DNA from: CAWEFA01 sp963808135
GTDB lineage: Bacteria; Bacteroidota; Bacteroidia; Bacteroidales; DTGW01
Reading direction: 5' to 3'
Length of the DNA stretch: 64,000 bases
NCBI GenBank assembly: GCA_963808135.1
Contig: CAWEFA010000102.1
Coordinates: 1-64,000, forward strand
Shown: positions 1-10,803 of the stretch, piece by piece
Layout: every line of letters begins with the position of its first letter
Position numbering within the stretch: position 1 is the first letter of the stretch
Program-made: the position numbers and the translations under genes
The notes under the pieces: generated by a model
What the model was told of the DNA's origin: nothing
Database searches by the model: none
The model's input: only the letters and a program-made list of their open reading frames with translations

Positions 1-116
1 TTATAAAAAGGTTTAAATATCTTGAAAACAAAATTAATAACGAAGGGCGTAAGCTAAAAGATATGAACCTTGATGAAATGAACCTGATATGGGAAGAAGC
101 CAAAAAGTTTGATTGA
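1..116 (+). CDS. mazG: MazG nucleotide pyrophosphohydrolase, C-terminal fragment
   Basis: The window opens inside a gene. The frame beginning at base 3 reads 37 residues, with the segments RFKYLE and EGRKLKDMNLDEMN followed by a closing WEEAKK, then TGA at 114-116. This matches the conserved C-terminal tail of MazG, the house-cleaning enzyme that hydrolyses non-canonical nucleoside triphosphates. The catalytic domains lie outside the window, so nothing can be said about their integrity. The next gene on this strand starts almost 700 bases later, so this is the end of its transcription unit. Confidence 0.75.
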   Translation, partial: IKRFKYLENKINNEGRKLKDMNLDEMNLIWEEAKKFD

Positions 117-802
117 TAAAATCGAACGTATTCGCATAAATTTAAAATTAAATCTTTCTACTATATTGTTTCAAGTTTTAAAAAACACCTCAATTTTTAT
201 TTCGAATTTTTTCCAATTTACATAAAGCTAAGGTTGATGAACATTTAAAATTCATTGACCAATTAATAAATTTGTTTGACAAAAAATATGTTAATGAACT
301 ACCCCGCAGCAGAGCTGCGAGGTATCAAAGAAAATACAACAATGGAGTTTGCATAGCAAACCTATTATTTGATTTTACCCCGTAGCAGAGCTACGAGGAA
401 TTCTTTTGATTAAACATAAATATCTCTATTTTATAGCAATTAAACTCCAATGGTTTAAAATTAATATTGCGGCAAATCCTTAATTTTATTTCCTTTCAGG
501 ATAATAAATCATAATAAATTTACATTATTTTCTAAGATTTAACAGCAAAAGCAATATCATTAAAATTTTGAAATTAGATTATTTTTTGTATATTTCTGTT
601 AAATATGGTTAAATTCACTTTATAATGATTATTTCGAAATATTAATAAAGAGAAAAGGAAATGATTATAAACGCTGCAATCCAGAACCATTCTTACCCGC
701 TTTTTTTTAAAACTAAAAAAACACAAAAAAGTCAATGCTAACTAATTTACCAAAATATTACCGAACGAAAAATTGACTAATTAAACTAAAAAACTAACAT
801 TT
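117..802. other. Intergenic region holding one dispersed repeat and the susC leader
   Basis: There is no credible reading frame in these 686 bases. The stretch contains one full copy of the dispersed three-hairpin repeat (294-414). The rest is very AT-rich and should include the promoter of the SusC operon. No clear TAnnTTTG box could be placed with confidence. Confidence 0.6.
294..414 (+). repeat. Dispersed ~120-bp three-hairpin repeat, copy 1
   Basis: This is one of five near-identical intergenic copies (others at 6792, 25460, 36167 and 51093). The element begins ATGAACTACCCC and ends GAATTCTTTTGATTAAA. It holds a left hairpin CGCAGC-aga-GCTGCG, a central palindrome TTTGC-ata-GCAAA, and a right hairpin CGTAGC-aga-GCTACG. 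The two end hairpins are direct repeats that differ by one covarying pair (C:G against T:A), so the folded form appears to be maintained. This copy lies in the orientation taken here as forward. Confidence 0.85.
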
Positions 803-3800
803 ATGGCAAAATTTACAATTCTAATGGCATTTCTTTTATTTGCATTTTCCCCTCTGTTAATAGCGCAGGGAATGCAAATTAAAGGTAAAGTAACTTCTGC
901 CGAAGATGGCAGTACTTTACCGGGCGCAACTGTTATGGTTAAAGGAACAACCAATGTAACGGTTACTGATGCCGATGGTAATTATACTTTAAATGTTCCA
1001 TCAGAAGCAAAATTGATTACAATAAGCTTTGTGGGAATGAAAACAAAAGAAGTACCGATTGCCGGGCAAACAGTAATCAATATAGCAATGGAGTCCGAAG
1101 TAGTTGGACTTGAAGAAGTAGTAGTTACTGCAATGGGTATAAGGCGTTCTGAAAAAAGTTTAGGTTATTCGGCAGCCCAAGTTAGCAGTGATGAAATTTC
1201 AAAAAGTAAAGAAAGTAGTGTTTTAAATTCTTTAGAAGGTAAGGTGGCAGGTGTTAATGTGTCTTCTGCCTCAGGTGCACCAGGTGCCTCTACAAAAATT
1301 ATTTTGCGTGGATATACAACACTAAGGGCAAATAATAATCAGCCCTTATTTATTGTGGATGGTATTGCAGTGAATAATGATCAGGTTGCTACTACTACAG
1401 ACCAAAATACGAGTCAATCCGTCGATTTTGGTAATCGTATCAATGATTTTAATCCTGATGATATTGAGTCTGTTTCTATATTAAAAGGAGCAGCTGCAAG
1501 TGCTTTGTATGGTTCAAGGGCAGCAAACGGAGTTGTAATAATTACTACTAAAAGTGGACAAGCTGCAAACCATGTTCAATTAGACTTTTCGAGCAATGTA
1601 ACTTTTTCTTCAATTTTAAGAGTTCCTCAGTTTCAGGAAACATTTGGACAAGGATGGAGTGGTATTGAAGATTTAACACAAAATGGAAGCTGGGTTCCTG
1701 CATTTGACGGGAAATTAAGAGTTTGGGGCAATGTTGTTGATAATTCACAAATGCTAAAACCATATAATGGAGTACCATCAAATTATCAGGACTTTTGGGA
1801 AATTGGTAAAACATTCAACAATTCAATATCTTTGAGAGGCGGCAATGAAAAATCTAACTTTTATGCTTCCTATGCAAATGAAAACCAAGATGGTATTGTT
1901 CCTGGACCTGTTGATTCCTATAAGAGAAATACTGTATCTTTAAAAGGAAGTACAAAGGGAAAAAGAGTTACCATTACTGGTTCAGTAAATTATATCAATA
2001 AAAAACAAAGTTTTGTCCCAACTGGTCAGGGAGGTGCAGGCTCTACCAATGGTGCCACTCTTTATGGTGATATTCTTCAAGTACCAAACGATCTAAGCAT
2101 TATCGATATGAAGGATTATAATAATAAATTTTTCAATCTTGACAATTATTATACTCCTTATGCCGGCAACCCTTATCGCTCATTAAATCAAAACGGAGCC
2201 AATTATAATGAAGATAGAATTTTGGGGAATATTTTAATAGATTATGAATTTATTAATTGGTTATCTGCTCACTATCGTATAGGGACTGATGTATCAAACG
2301 GACAAAGAAAAGATTGGAATGCAATAAATATTCCTGATCCTAATGGCTATAATTCCAGCTATGCCCCTGTTTATGGTATGGATAGAGAAGAAGCCGATCA
2401 CAATGTAGATTTAACAAGTAATTTCTACCTTACATCTGAAAATAAACTTTTTGATGATATGAAATTAAATTTTCTGGGTGGTTATGAAGCGGTAGACAGA
2501 TACCGTAGTATTTTAGTAAGCCAGGTGACAAATTTAACTGTTCCTTTTTTTTATAATTTAGGAAATAGCTCCTCTATTCCAAATACCTATACATATGATC
2601 CTGTCAATAATATTGGCACTTATGATAAAAGGACATATGGAATTTATGCACAAGCAGAATATTCTTATAAGGAATATTTATTTATAACTGCTACTGCAAG
2701 AAATGACTGGTCCTCAACTTTGCCAACAGACCATAATTCGTACTTTTATCCAGGAATAAGTGCTGGTTTTTCTTTTACAGATGCTTTTGAAGAAACAAAG
2801 AATATTTTTTCTTATGGCAAATTAAGGGCAAGTATTGGTAGAACTGGTAATGATGCCGATCCATATGAAACCCAAACAGCATATATCCCGAGAACCATAT
2901 CATACGGGCTGGTATTTTGGTTCAATTAAATTTCCTTTAAATGGGCAAAATGCTTTTACAATTAGTGATGTTTTGGGCAATCCAAATCTTAAGCCTGAAT
3001 TTACTGATGAATGGGAAATTGGAGCTGATTTAAGGTTTCTCAAAAATAGAATTGGAATAGATGTAGCTTATTACAATAAAAAAACAACCGATGTTATATT
3101 GGAAATACCATTAGCTGGTTCATCAGGATATAGATCCCAGTGGCAAAATGCCGGAACAATTCAAAATAAAGGGATCGAATTATCGCTTTCACTTATTCCT
3201 CTAAAAATTGAAGATTTTTCATGGGAAGCTCAATTTAATTTGGATATTAACCGTGGAAAATTAGTTTCATTAAATGATACTTCTACTAAGGAAATAATTC
3301 TGACATCTGCTTATGACGTATATTACGTTGCCAAACCTGGAGAACCTATAGGTGTAATTGAGGGTCCCGTTCCACTTACCGATGGCAAAGGTCATATTGT
3401 AGTAAGTTCAAACGGCATGCCTTTGCAAGCTCCAAATAGAGGTGAGTATGGAACAACCCAACCAAAATATAATTTAGGTATCATTAATACATTTAAATAT
3501 AAAAATTTATCCTTAAGCTTTAATTTCGATATTAGGCAAGGTGGTCTAATGTATTCCGGAACATCAAATTTAGTTTATTTTGTGGGTAATGCAACTCAAA
3601 CTTTATACAATTACCGTCAACCATTTGTTGTTCCAAACAGTGTTACACAACCTATTGACCCTAACACAAATATGCCCAAAGTTGATGCAAATGGTAAACC
3701 TGTGTACATTGAAAATACTACGCCAATTACAATGAACAATATGCAGGATTATTATTACTTAACTAATAACCCTGTTTCCGAAAGGAGCAATGTTATTGAC

Positions 3801-4052
3801 AGATCGTACGTTAAGCTTCGGGAATTATCTTTATACTATACATTACCAGAAAGATGGTTTTCAAACCTTATTGTTAAGAGTGTAAGTGTAGGGGTAGTTG
3901 GAAGAAACTTGTTATTATGGACTCCCAAATCCAATAATTTCATCAATCCTGAATCCACTACATTTGGAAACGATTTAGCCGGTGAATTTGGTGAATTTTT
4001 TGGAGGTCCCAGTGTTCGTTCGGTTAATATTAGCTTGAAGGCATCATTTTAA
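803..4052 (+). CDS. SusC/RagA-family TonB-linked outer membrane transporter (frameshifted)
   Basis: This is the outer-membrane, TonB-dependent half of a SusC/SusD uptake system for an unidentified glycan or oligomer. The first frame (803-2929) has a signal peptide ending near LLIAQ, a carboxypeptidase-regulatory-like domain at about residues 25-100, the junction motif VVVTAMG at 106-112, and a plug ending in ALYGSRAANGVVIITTK at 234-250. The rest of the barrel is in another frame, opening before 2900 and ending at 4052. Skipping one base near 2900 joins them into about 1080 residues, the normal family length. No transposon or large deletion is involved, so a single-base insertion or sequence error is likely. 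Its SusD partner starts 23 bases downstream. Confidence 0.9.
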
Positions 4053-4075
4053 TATTTAAATTTTAAAATATAATT

Positions 4076-5569
4076 ATGAAAAAAATATTTAGTTTATTAT
4101 TTTTACTTACTATGCTGATACTTAGCATATCATGCAGTAAGGAATGGTTGGATGTTAATAACAGTCCAAATACTCTTCCATCAGCCCCACCAGATAGTTT
4201 GACATTCCCTTCTGCAGTTGCATCTGCTGCTGCAGTAGTTGGTGGACAATATGCTATATTAGGCGGACTTTGGAGCCAATATTTCACACAAAGTAATGAT
4301 GCAAACCAATACAAAGATCTGGATGCATTTGATATAAAAGCCTCTACAATGGACCGCCAGTGGGATGAATTGTATGCAGGGGCATTACAGGATTTTAAAT
4401 ATGTTCGTGAGTTAGCGCAAACAGAAAAAAATTGGATGTTTGTTTTTATGTGTACTGTAATGGAAGCTTATTGTTACCAGGTACTAGTTGATTTATATGA
4501 TCAAATTCCATACAATGAAGCTCTGCAAGGTTTAGCAAATCTTAACCCTCATTATGATAAAGGACAACTTGTATACGATTCATTAATTGCAAAAATAGAA
4601 AGGGCTAAGAGATTGGATTTTTCAGCAATTACATCAAAGAATCCTGGCAGAGAAGACTTTCTTTTTGGTGGAGATTTGAAAAAGTGGCAGCAATTTGCAA
4701 ACACGCTCGAGTTAAAAATTTTTCTGAGGCAATGTTATGCAAGACATAGTGTTGCTCAAAATGGAATCAATGCTATCGTATCTGATCCTAATTTTGCAGG
4801 TTTTCTAACTACTAATGCTGCCATGACTCAATTTATTGCTCAAAACTTAAAGGACAACCCAATGTACGAAGACAACATTAGGGCATTAAACTTTACGGGT
4901 AATTTGGTAATGAGCAATACCACGTACTCATGGTTAGCAAAGAATAATGATACCATGAGAATAGCGGCTCTATATATTGCCGGTTCAGGTGGTTATGCTC
5001 CTTTAGTTCAGGGTGATTTCTTTAACACTAATAATATTCCGAATTATTTTGCAGTTTATAAACAATCTGCTACTGATCCTGTATATTTTATTACTACTGC
5101 CGAAAGTTATTTCTTACAGGCTGAAGCAATCAACAGAGGTTATATTACCGGTAATGTAAAGGATGCATATGATAATGGGGTAGTAAGTGCTTTCGCTAAA
5201 TTTGGGATAGCCGATTCAATCGCTTCAAAATATATTCAACCTGGTGGGCACTATGCTTTTCATGATACAACTGCAGAAGCGCAATTGGAGCAGATTATTG
5301 TCCAGAAATGGGCATCCATGGCAGGTTCACATGGTATAGAAGCTTATATAGAACATACACGTACGCATTATCCCAAAGCAAGCCCAGTTGCCGCATCCGA
5401 TGCTGCTTATGTTCCGGGACAATGGACATTACCTTTGCATGCCGCAAATCAATTTTTTCCTAAACGGTTAATTTTTACAGATCATGAAAAAGACCGTAAT
5501 AAAAATACTCCGGCACAAGTTCCTATATCAACACCAGTTTGGTGGGACATGAATCCAAATTCAAAATAA
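4076..5569 (+). CDS. SusD/RagB-family nutrient-binding lipoprotein
   Basis: This 497-residue protein has a lipoprotein signal peptide with Cys20 in the motif LSIS-C, so it should be anchored at the outer membrane. There it acts as the lid and ligand-binding partner of the SusC transporter just upstream. The body is helix-rich, with SusD-like segments such as EWLDVNNSPN after the anchor and TTAESYFLQAEA in the second half. It resembles the SusD-like subgroup found beside peptide or glycan transporters. No glycoside hydrolase is adjacent, so the substrate cannot be named. The following lipoprotein gene starts 20 bases after its stop if ATG 5590 is used. Confidence 0.9.
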   Translation: MKKIFSLLFLLTMLILSISCSKEWLDVNNSPNTLPSAPPDSLTFPSAVASAAAVVGGQYAILGGLWSQYFTQSNDANQYKDLDAFDIKASTMDRQWDELYAGALQDFKYVRELAQTEKNWMFVFMCTVMEAYCYQVLVDLYDQIPYNEALQGLANLNPHYDKGQLVYDSLIAKIERAKRLDFSAITSKNPGREDFLFGGDLKKWQQFANTLELKIFLRQCYARHSVAQNGINAIVSDPNFAGFLTTNAAMTQFIAQNLKDNPMYEDNIRALNFTGNLVMSNTTYSWLAKNNDTMRIAALYIAGSGGYAPLVQGDFFNTNNIPNYFAVYKQSATDPVYFITTAESYFLQAEAINRGYITGNVKDAYDNGVVSAFAKFGIADSIASKYIQPGGHYAFHDTTAEAQLEQIIVQKWASMAGSHGIEAYIEHTRTHYPKASPVAASDAAYVPGQWTLPLHAANQFFPKRLIFTDHEKDRNKNTPAQVPISTPVWWDMNPNSK

Positions 5570-5589
5570 TCATTAAAATGCTAATAAAT

Positions 5590-6213
5590 ATGAGAAAAAT
5601 AACATATATAATAAACTTGCTTGTCATAACCTCCATTATTTTTATGGCAAGTTGTAAGAAGGACTCGGAAAATGTGTCCACAATTACATATTATCCTGTA
5701 TTTACTTACAATGGCGATCAATTTATGTCAGTACACGCTGGAGGGTCATTCACCGACCCTGGCGTTACAGCACTTCTTGATGGTAAAAATTGGCCTGTAC
5801 TGATAACAGGGTCTGTTGATACTATAACTCCGGGAGTTTACACTTTAACTTATACTTCTACAAATCCGGAAGGATTTTCTAATGTAACTTATCGATATGT
5901 TGGTGTAATTTCACCTGATGCAGCGGCAAGAGATCTTTCAGGAAAATATGTAAGAGAAATAAAAAACGATACAATAACTGTTACTAAAATTGCTGATGGT
6001 GTATATTTAGATAACGATATTGGAGGTGCCCCAACTTTTCAAATTAAAGCATATTTCTTTAATACTACGGACTCCACCATAATTGTTCCTTTGCAGCAAA
6101 CCAGTGCAGGAATGTTGCAATGCATAAATGGAGAAATTGATGCCACCGGATTAGAATGGGTTGTAATTAATGGAAATTTTGGTACAAGCACCAGATACTT
6201 TGTTAAACAATAA
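5590..6213 (+). CDS. Surface lipoprotein with Ig-like (DUF5011-type) domain
   Basis: ATG 5590 is chosen because it begins a compact lipoprotein signal with Cys22 in MAS-C. The frame is open further upstream but without signal character. Residues of about 45-105 resemble the Ig-like DUF5011/HYR-type fold: a GGSFTDPGV turn, then TITPGVYTLTYTSTNPEG leading into a beta strand. The C-terminal half is a beta-rich segment of the type seen in small Bacteroidota lipoproteins encoded after susD. A role in surface binding within the SusCD complex is inferred from position. No catalytic residues are evident. Confidence 0.7.
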   Translation: MRKITYIINLLVITSIIFMASCKKDSENVSTITYYPVFTYNGDQFMSVHAGGSFTDPGVTALLDGKNWPVLITGSVDTITPGVYTLTYTSTNPEGFSNVTYRYVGVISPDAAARDLSGKYVREIKNDTITVTKIADGVYLDNDIGGAPTFQIKAYFFNTTDSTIIVPLQQTSAGMLQCINGEIDATGLEWVVINGNFGTSTRYFVKQ

Positions 6214-6243
6214 AAGGTTTGTAAAATTTTAATTTTTAAAATT

Positions 6244-6735
6244 ATGAGAAAAAATAAATTTTTTAAAATATTAGCCTTTCTGGCCTTAGGAATTATTATT
6301 TATTCCTGTCAGAAATACGACAATCCGGTTATACAAACTTCTACTACTTATCCTGTTTCAGGAGAATGGTGGGTTACATTAAAAGATACCGGTGGAAATA
6401 CTTTAGTAAATTACACTAAGCTTTTAACTTATAATACTTCTTCAAATACACCTGACTCTGTTTGGGTAGATGATTTGGGAAATATATGGGATTTTAAAGT
6501 AAGAGCTGCCTGTAATGTAAAGACTAAAACATTTGCAGTTGATTCTACCCTTAATCAATATTATCCTATAAATGTAGCAATTAAAAAAGGTAAGGTAATA
6601 TTAAAAGGTGGAATAACCAAAGGAGGAAATGTATCCGATAGCATATATATGCAAATCGGTTTTACTGATGGTGGGGGCCAAACGTATATAATTTCAGGTG
6701 TTCGCCGGACTGGTTTTAGGGCAGATGAATATTAG
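6244..6735 (+). CDS. Small lipoprotein, lipid-binding putative hydrolase type
   Basis: This 163-residue product has a lipoprotein signal with Cys22 in IIIYS-C, followed by a beta-rich domain (SGEWWVTLKD, GNIWDFKVRA). It resembles the Bacteroidota family annotated as lipid-binding putative hydrolase, commonly the last gene of SusCD operons. Hydrolase activity has not been read from any motif here. It closes the operon begun at 803, and a strong intrinsic terminator follows 16 bases after the stop. Confidence 0.65.
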   Translation: MRKNKFFKILAFLALGIIIYSCQKYDNPVIQTSTTYPVSGEWWVTLKDTGGNTLVNYTKLLTYNTSSNTPDSVWVDDLGNIWDFKVRAACNVKTKTFAVDSTLNQYYPINVAIKKGKVILKGGITKGGNVSDSIYMQIGFTDGGGQTYIISGVRRTGFRADEY

Positions 6736-6751
6736 CTGTTTGTATTATAAT

Positions 6752-6778
6752 AAAAAAGCTGCTTTGTGCAGCTTTTTT
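6752..6778 (+). terminator. Intrinsic terminator of the SusCD operon
   Basis: A perfect 11-bp stem AAAAAAGCTGC / GCAGCTTTTTT flanks a 5-base loop (TTTGT) and carries a U-run on the forward strand. It stands directly after the last SusCD operon gene. Confidence 0.85.
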
Positions 6779-6791
6779 ATTTTCAAATAAT

Positions 6792-6911
6792 TTAATCAAA
6801 AGAATTCCTCGTAGCTCTGCTACGGGGTAAAATCAAATAATAGGTTTGCTATGCAAACTCCATTGTTGTATTTTTTTTGATACCTCCCAGCTCTGCTGCG
6901 GGGTAGTTCAT
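6792..6911 (-). repeat. Dispersed three-hairpin repeat, copy 2 (reverse)
   Basis: This is the reverse orientation of the element at 294. It starts TTTAATCAAAAGAATTCC and ends GGGGTAGTTCAT. It has a small lesion in one arm (CCTCCCAGC instead of CCTCGCAGC) and one extra T in a T-run. It directly follows the SusCD terminator and lies 126 bases before the next gene. Confidence 0.85.
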
Positions 6912-7037
6912 TTAAATACAAACTTGCATCAAACTATCACTAATAATTTTCAATAAATAGAATTAACAGTTTTCTGAAATTGCTGTTTAATATGTAATAT
7001 TCTTTAAGAGAATTTTATTGAAGTAATTTGAAAATAC

Positions 7038-7784
7038 ATGTTTTTCAGCAGGAATAAGGTTATTGCATATTTATTAATAATTTTTGTTGCAATAAATAAC
7101 AAATTAATTGCCGGTCCCCCGTTTAATACTGATGATCCTGAACCGGTGGAATATCGGCATTGGGAATTTTACATTTTAAGCATTCATACAATTCAACCTA
7201 ATTTATTTTCAGGCACCTTTCCTCATTTCGAAACAAATTATGGAGTAATTCCAAATATGCAGTTGCATCTTTTATTGCCATTTAATTACAATTATAATCC
7301 CCAACAGCATTTTTCTTACGGATATGAGAATACGGAATTTGGCATTAAATACAGGTTCGTAAAAGAAAGTGAAGCCATGCCTCAAATAGGGGTTTTTCCA
7401 ATTATTGAAATACCAACCATTTCAAATAGCAATTTTGGCAATAATAAACCGCAGGTTTATTTGCCTTTATGGTTACAGAAATCATGGAATAAATTGGCTT
7501 CTTATGGTGGCCTGGGCTATTGGATCAATCCGGGGGCGCAAAACAGAAACTGGATTTTTACAGGATGGGAATTTCAATATGATTTTTCAAAAACATTAAC
7601 TTTAGGCGGCGAAATTTTCTACCATTCTTCAGATACAAATGAAGCTAATAATTTTTTAGGATTTAATTTTGGCGGGTTTTTGAATTTTAGTGAAAAATTC
7701 CACATCCTGTTTTCATTTGGCCATAATATAATTACTCCCGGAAATGAATTTATTTCATATCTTGGAGTGCAATGGACAATTTGA
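7038..7784 (+). CDS. Putative outer-membrane beta-barrel protein (MetA-pathway/phenol-degradation-like)
   Basis: The 248 residues begin with a signal peptide (cleavage near LIAG). The motif PPFNTDDPEPVEYRHWEFY follows, typical of the family annotated as putative MetA-pathway of phenol degradation or transporter. The rest alternates aromatic and polar residues as in amphipathic beta strands and ends with an aromatic strand (YLGVQWTI), as barrel proteins do. The substrate and the phenol link are not supported by anything here. It is monocistronic between a repeat and a convergent gene. Confidence 0.65.
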   Translation: MFFSRNKVIAYLLIIFVAINNKLIAGPPFNTDDPEPVEYRHWEFYILSIHTIQPNLFSGTFPHFETNYGVIPNMQLHLLLPFNYNYNPQQHFSYGYENTEFGIKYRFVKESEAMPQIGVFPIIEIPTISNSNFGNNKPQVYLPLWLQKSWNKLASYGGLGYWINPGAQNRNWIFTGWEFQYDFSKTLTLGGEIFYHSSDTNEANNFLGFNFGGFLNFSEKFHILFSFGHNIITPGNEFISYLGVQWTI

Positions 7785-7817
7785 AATTTGAAACTTGAAA
7801 TATGAAATTTTAATAAA

Positions 7818-8543
7818 TCATTTCATAGGCTTAATTCTCACTTCAATATTTTTATTATATGCCAAAAGCGGTTTTAGTTTTGAAACGTCCGTATCCCCGG
7901 TATGATAAGGGTAAAGTATTTTCGGATTAAACCTGTTGGCAGCTTCAGCAACCTGTTCCGGGAGCATTGTGTAGGGCTGGTTCATTGGTAAAAATGCAAT
8001 GTCGATATTTTTCAGGGACGACATTTCAGGAATATTTTCAGTATCGCCGGCTATGTATATCCTTTTATCGTCCAAAGTAATCACATATCCATTATCCCTT
8101 CCTTTCGGGTGATAAATATTCCGGCCTTCGGTAACGTTATATGCAGGCACAGCTTCAATTTCAAAGCCATCAATATTTTTAACATGACCATTTTTCATAA
8201 TGATTCCTTTTTTTAAGGTTTCATATGAAGCGCCGGTAAGAATAATTTGGGTTTCATTTTTTGTAAGGTCATTAATTGCTGCTATATCCAAATGATCGCC
8301 ATGATGATGGGTTATTAATATAATATCTGCTTTTGGGAATTTACTAAAATCGGCATATTTGCTAACAGGGTCGGCATAAATAATTTTGTTGTTGATTTCA
8401 AACATTAATGAAGCGTGGCCGATAAAATAAATTGTTAACTTACCTGATGGTGTTTGAAATTCGTCTTTTTCAAATTGGCTTTGGCCATTCATGTTTAAAA
8501 ATATTGCTGCCATAGCTATAATATTTAAAATTAAGTTCTTCAT
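7818..8543 (-). CDS. Secreted MBL-fold metal-dependent hydrolase
   Basis: Residues 1-21 form a signal peptide (cleavage near LNMNGQS), so the enzyme should be exported. The metallo-beta-lactamase motif THHHGDHLD gives the HxHxDH metal ligands. Later ligands are probably the Asp in YIAGDTEN and the His in LYPYHTGDTD. It resembles the UPF0173/YtkL-like L-ascorbate-lactonase-type hydrolases. The substrate is unknown. The left end of an IS element lies only about 17 bases upstream of the start codon, so the native promoter has probably been displaced. Confidence 0.8.
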   Translation of the reverse strand: MKNLILNIIAMAAIFLNMNGQSQFEKDEFQTPSGKLTIYFIGHASLMFEINNKIIYADPVSKYADFSKFPKADIILITHHHGDHLDIAAINDLTKNETQIILTGASYETLKKGIIMKNGHVKNIDGFEIEAVPAYNVTEGRNIYHPKGRDNGYVITLDDKRIYIAGDTENIPEMSSLKNIDIAFLPMNQPYTMLPEQVAEAANRFNPKILYPYHTGDTDVSKLKPLLAYNKNIEVRIKPMK

Positions 8544-8560
8544 AAATATAAAATTTTAAT

Positions 8561-9556
8561 AGACATTATATAGATTAATTGATTTATGCGACACATTTCA
8601 TAGTTATTCTAAAATTATGTAACCCACAAGCGAGTTCCATTATCAGATCATCGAATTCAAACTTGTGACAACGTAAACGTTCTTTGATAATTCGGCAACG
8701 CTTAGCTCCGCATATAGCGTGTTCGACAAGTACCCTAAACCTGGATATTTCCCGGTTCTTCTGTTTTTGTTCTTTAGACAACTCCTTGCCTTTGGGCTTT
8801 TTGCTTGGCATTCGGATATTGACTCCTTCAGGATAGTGACCTACAAAGCCAGTATCTTGCCACAAGTTTATTCCTTTTGGAAAGGTTAGCGGCTGGTCGT
8901 CACAAATTTTCTTATCGTGTACGCTACCATTGTAGGTTCGGCTCAGGAACAAAATTCGGCGATCGGGCAGTGAAAGAATGTTGTTCTTGACACTATGAGT
9001 TTTTTTTACCACTGTAGCAGTCTTGTTGCTGCTCAGCATTTAGTGGCCGTTGAATACTCCTTTCTACTCCATCAAGCAATATGTCAGGGCAATCTTTCAA
9101 TAGCTGTTCCAGCTTTTGATTGTTTCGTTCAGGTATTTCTTTAAGCCTTTTAAGAGTTTTGCCAAGAATTGGGCTTAAAAGATGTACCCAAAAATTGGCT
9201 TGAGGTTGGTTCATCGAAAAAGTAGCAGCCTGAAGTTCTTGTAAAGGAAACGTTTTTAGGTACACTAATATAAACAATAATTTGTCCTGAACGCCCGGTA
9301 AAACACTTGTTGATTTAGGTAATGCTATTCGTTGTCGAGGTTTTCCTTCTAAAGTGAAATGATTGGAATATTGTTCCCATTCATTTCGGAATTCTAATGC
9401 CAATTCATCAAACTCATCTGGATTAAACCCTGTGAGGCTAAGAAATTGAACGGGATTCCTTCTTACTTTGTCAACTTTTAATCCCATAGTTATTGTGTCT
9501 ATGGGTTACAAATATATGTAAAAGAACTTATTAATTTTTTAATCTATATAATATCT
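8561..9556 (-). mobile_element. IS5-family-like insertion sequence, complete
   Basis: The element is 996 bp. The left end AGACATTATATAGATTAA and the reverse complement of the right end AGATATTATATAGATTAA match at 17 of 18 bases. The same trinucleotide AAT stands immediately outside both ends (8558-8560 and 9557-9559), which fits a 3-bp target duplication. The single transposase gene fills most of the element on the reverse strand. Length, end structure and DDE_Tnp_4-type transposase fit the IS5 group. Confidence 0.85.
8584..9487 (-). CDS. IS5-like transposase (DDE_Tnp_4 type), frame broken at an A8 run
   Basis: The N-terminal part (9487 down to 8993) carries the helical region and the first catalytic Asp in DILLDGVERSIQRP. 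The C-terminal part carries the second Asp in WQDTGFVGH and the Glu in LVEHAICGAKR. The break lies at eight A residues (T8 at 9000-9007 on the forward strand), where the sequence GGT-A8-CTCAT would read through with seven or ten A. Members of the IS5 group are known with split frames, so slippage in the A-run could produce the full 300-residue enzyme. A one-base error is equally possible. All three catalytic residues are present. Confidence 0.8.
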
Positions 9557-9767
9557 AATGAATATTTTATTGCGATTGCCTGATATTTTATGAATAAAAA
9601 ATAATTTCTTCAATTACAAAATTAAAAATTAGTTATTAATAAAAACCAATAATTTAGTTATTTGTTTAAAGCTAAATTAAGCTTATTTACAATCAGGCTA
9701 TTTTGGATTGCGATAAGAAATAATATAAAACGAAATAAAAGTTAAACTGAATAAAAATTTTAAACAA

Positions 9768-10713
9768 ATGTTAAAAGAAAATAATAAAAAAATGATGCAA
9801 GCCATAAGGGTTTATAACTTTGGCGGGCCGGAACAATTAATTCATGAATTACTGCCGATACCCCAACCGGAAACAAACCAGGTGCTGGTTCAAATTCATG
9901 CGGCAGCTTGTAAATCCATACGATTGGAAATTAAGGGAAGGTTATTTTAAAGATACTTTTCAAATTTCTTTGCCTTACATTCCCGGGTTAGAAGCTGCCG
10001 GAAAAGTTATTGCTATTGGGACTGAGGTAACAAAGTTTCTAATAGGGCAAAGCGTTTATGGAAACGTATCAGGTAGCTATGCAGAATATTCGTTAGCATC
10101 CGAAGATTTAATTTTCCATATGCCTTCGCATTTGACTTTTGAAGAAGCCGCCGCAGTTCCTGTAGGTTCTCAAACATCGTGGTCATGCCTTTTTGATATT
10201 GCCGGGTTAAAGGCTGGTCAAACCATATTGATACATGGCGGAGCTGGAAGCGTTGGCACATTTGCAATTCAACTGGCAAAATGGAAAGGAGCGTTTGTAA
10301 TTTCCACAACTTGGGCAGAAAATGTTGAGTTTGTAAAGCACTTAGGCGCTGATAAAGCAATCGACTATAAATCGGTTTCGCTTGAAAACTTTTATGGTGA
10401 GGTAGATGTTGTTCTTGACACCGTTGGCGTGGAAACCCAAAACCAATCCTGGAAAATTTTAAAGAAAGGCGGCACATTGGTTTCAATTGTATCGCCACCA
10501 TCAAACGATATGGCTGCCAGGTATGGGGTTAATGCATTTTTCAGGAACAGGGGAATAAGCCAGGAAGGCATTAATCAAATTCAACAACTTTTAAATAACA
10601 ATGTAATTAAACCTGTGATAAGAAAAATATTTTCATTTTCTGAAGCAGCCAATGCTGAAGAGCTAAGTAAGAAAGGACACGGAAGGGGAAAAATTATTTT
10701 AAAGTTAATTTAG
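9768..10713 (+). CDS. MDR-superfamily NADP-dependent (quinone-type) oxidoreductase, frameshifted
   Basis: The product is a zinc-less medium-chain dehydrogenase/reductase of the quinone oxidoreductase type. The GroES-like N-terminus (AIRVYNFGGPEQ, then AAVNPYDWKLREG) is followed by the nucleotide-binding motif HGGAGSVGTFAIQLAKW and the segment LDTVGVETQ. The first frame stops at 9948-9950 and the rest reads in another frame. Removing one T from the TT at 9908-9909 restores the motif AAA-VNPYDWKLREGYFK and gives about 315 residues. The start could also be ATG 9792. It stands alone downstream of the IS element. Confidence 0.8.
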
Positions 10714-10803
10714 TAGTTGGGAAAAATTAATTGACAAACAAAAATTTTAATTATAAAAATGAAAATAATGTTATACATTCGGGCGTATTAAATAAGCGAT
10801 AAA

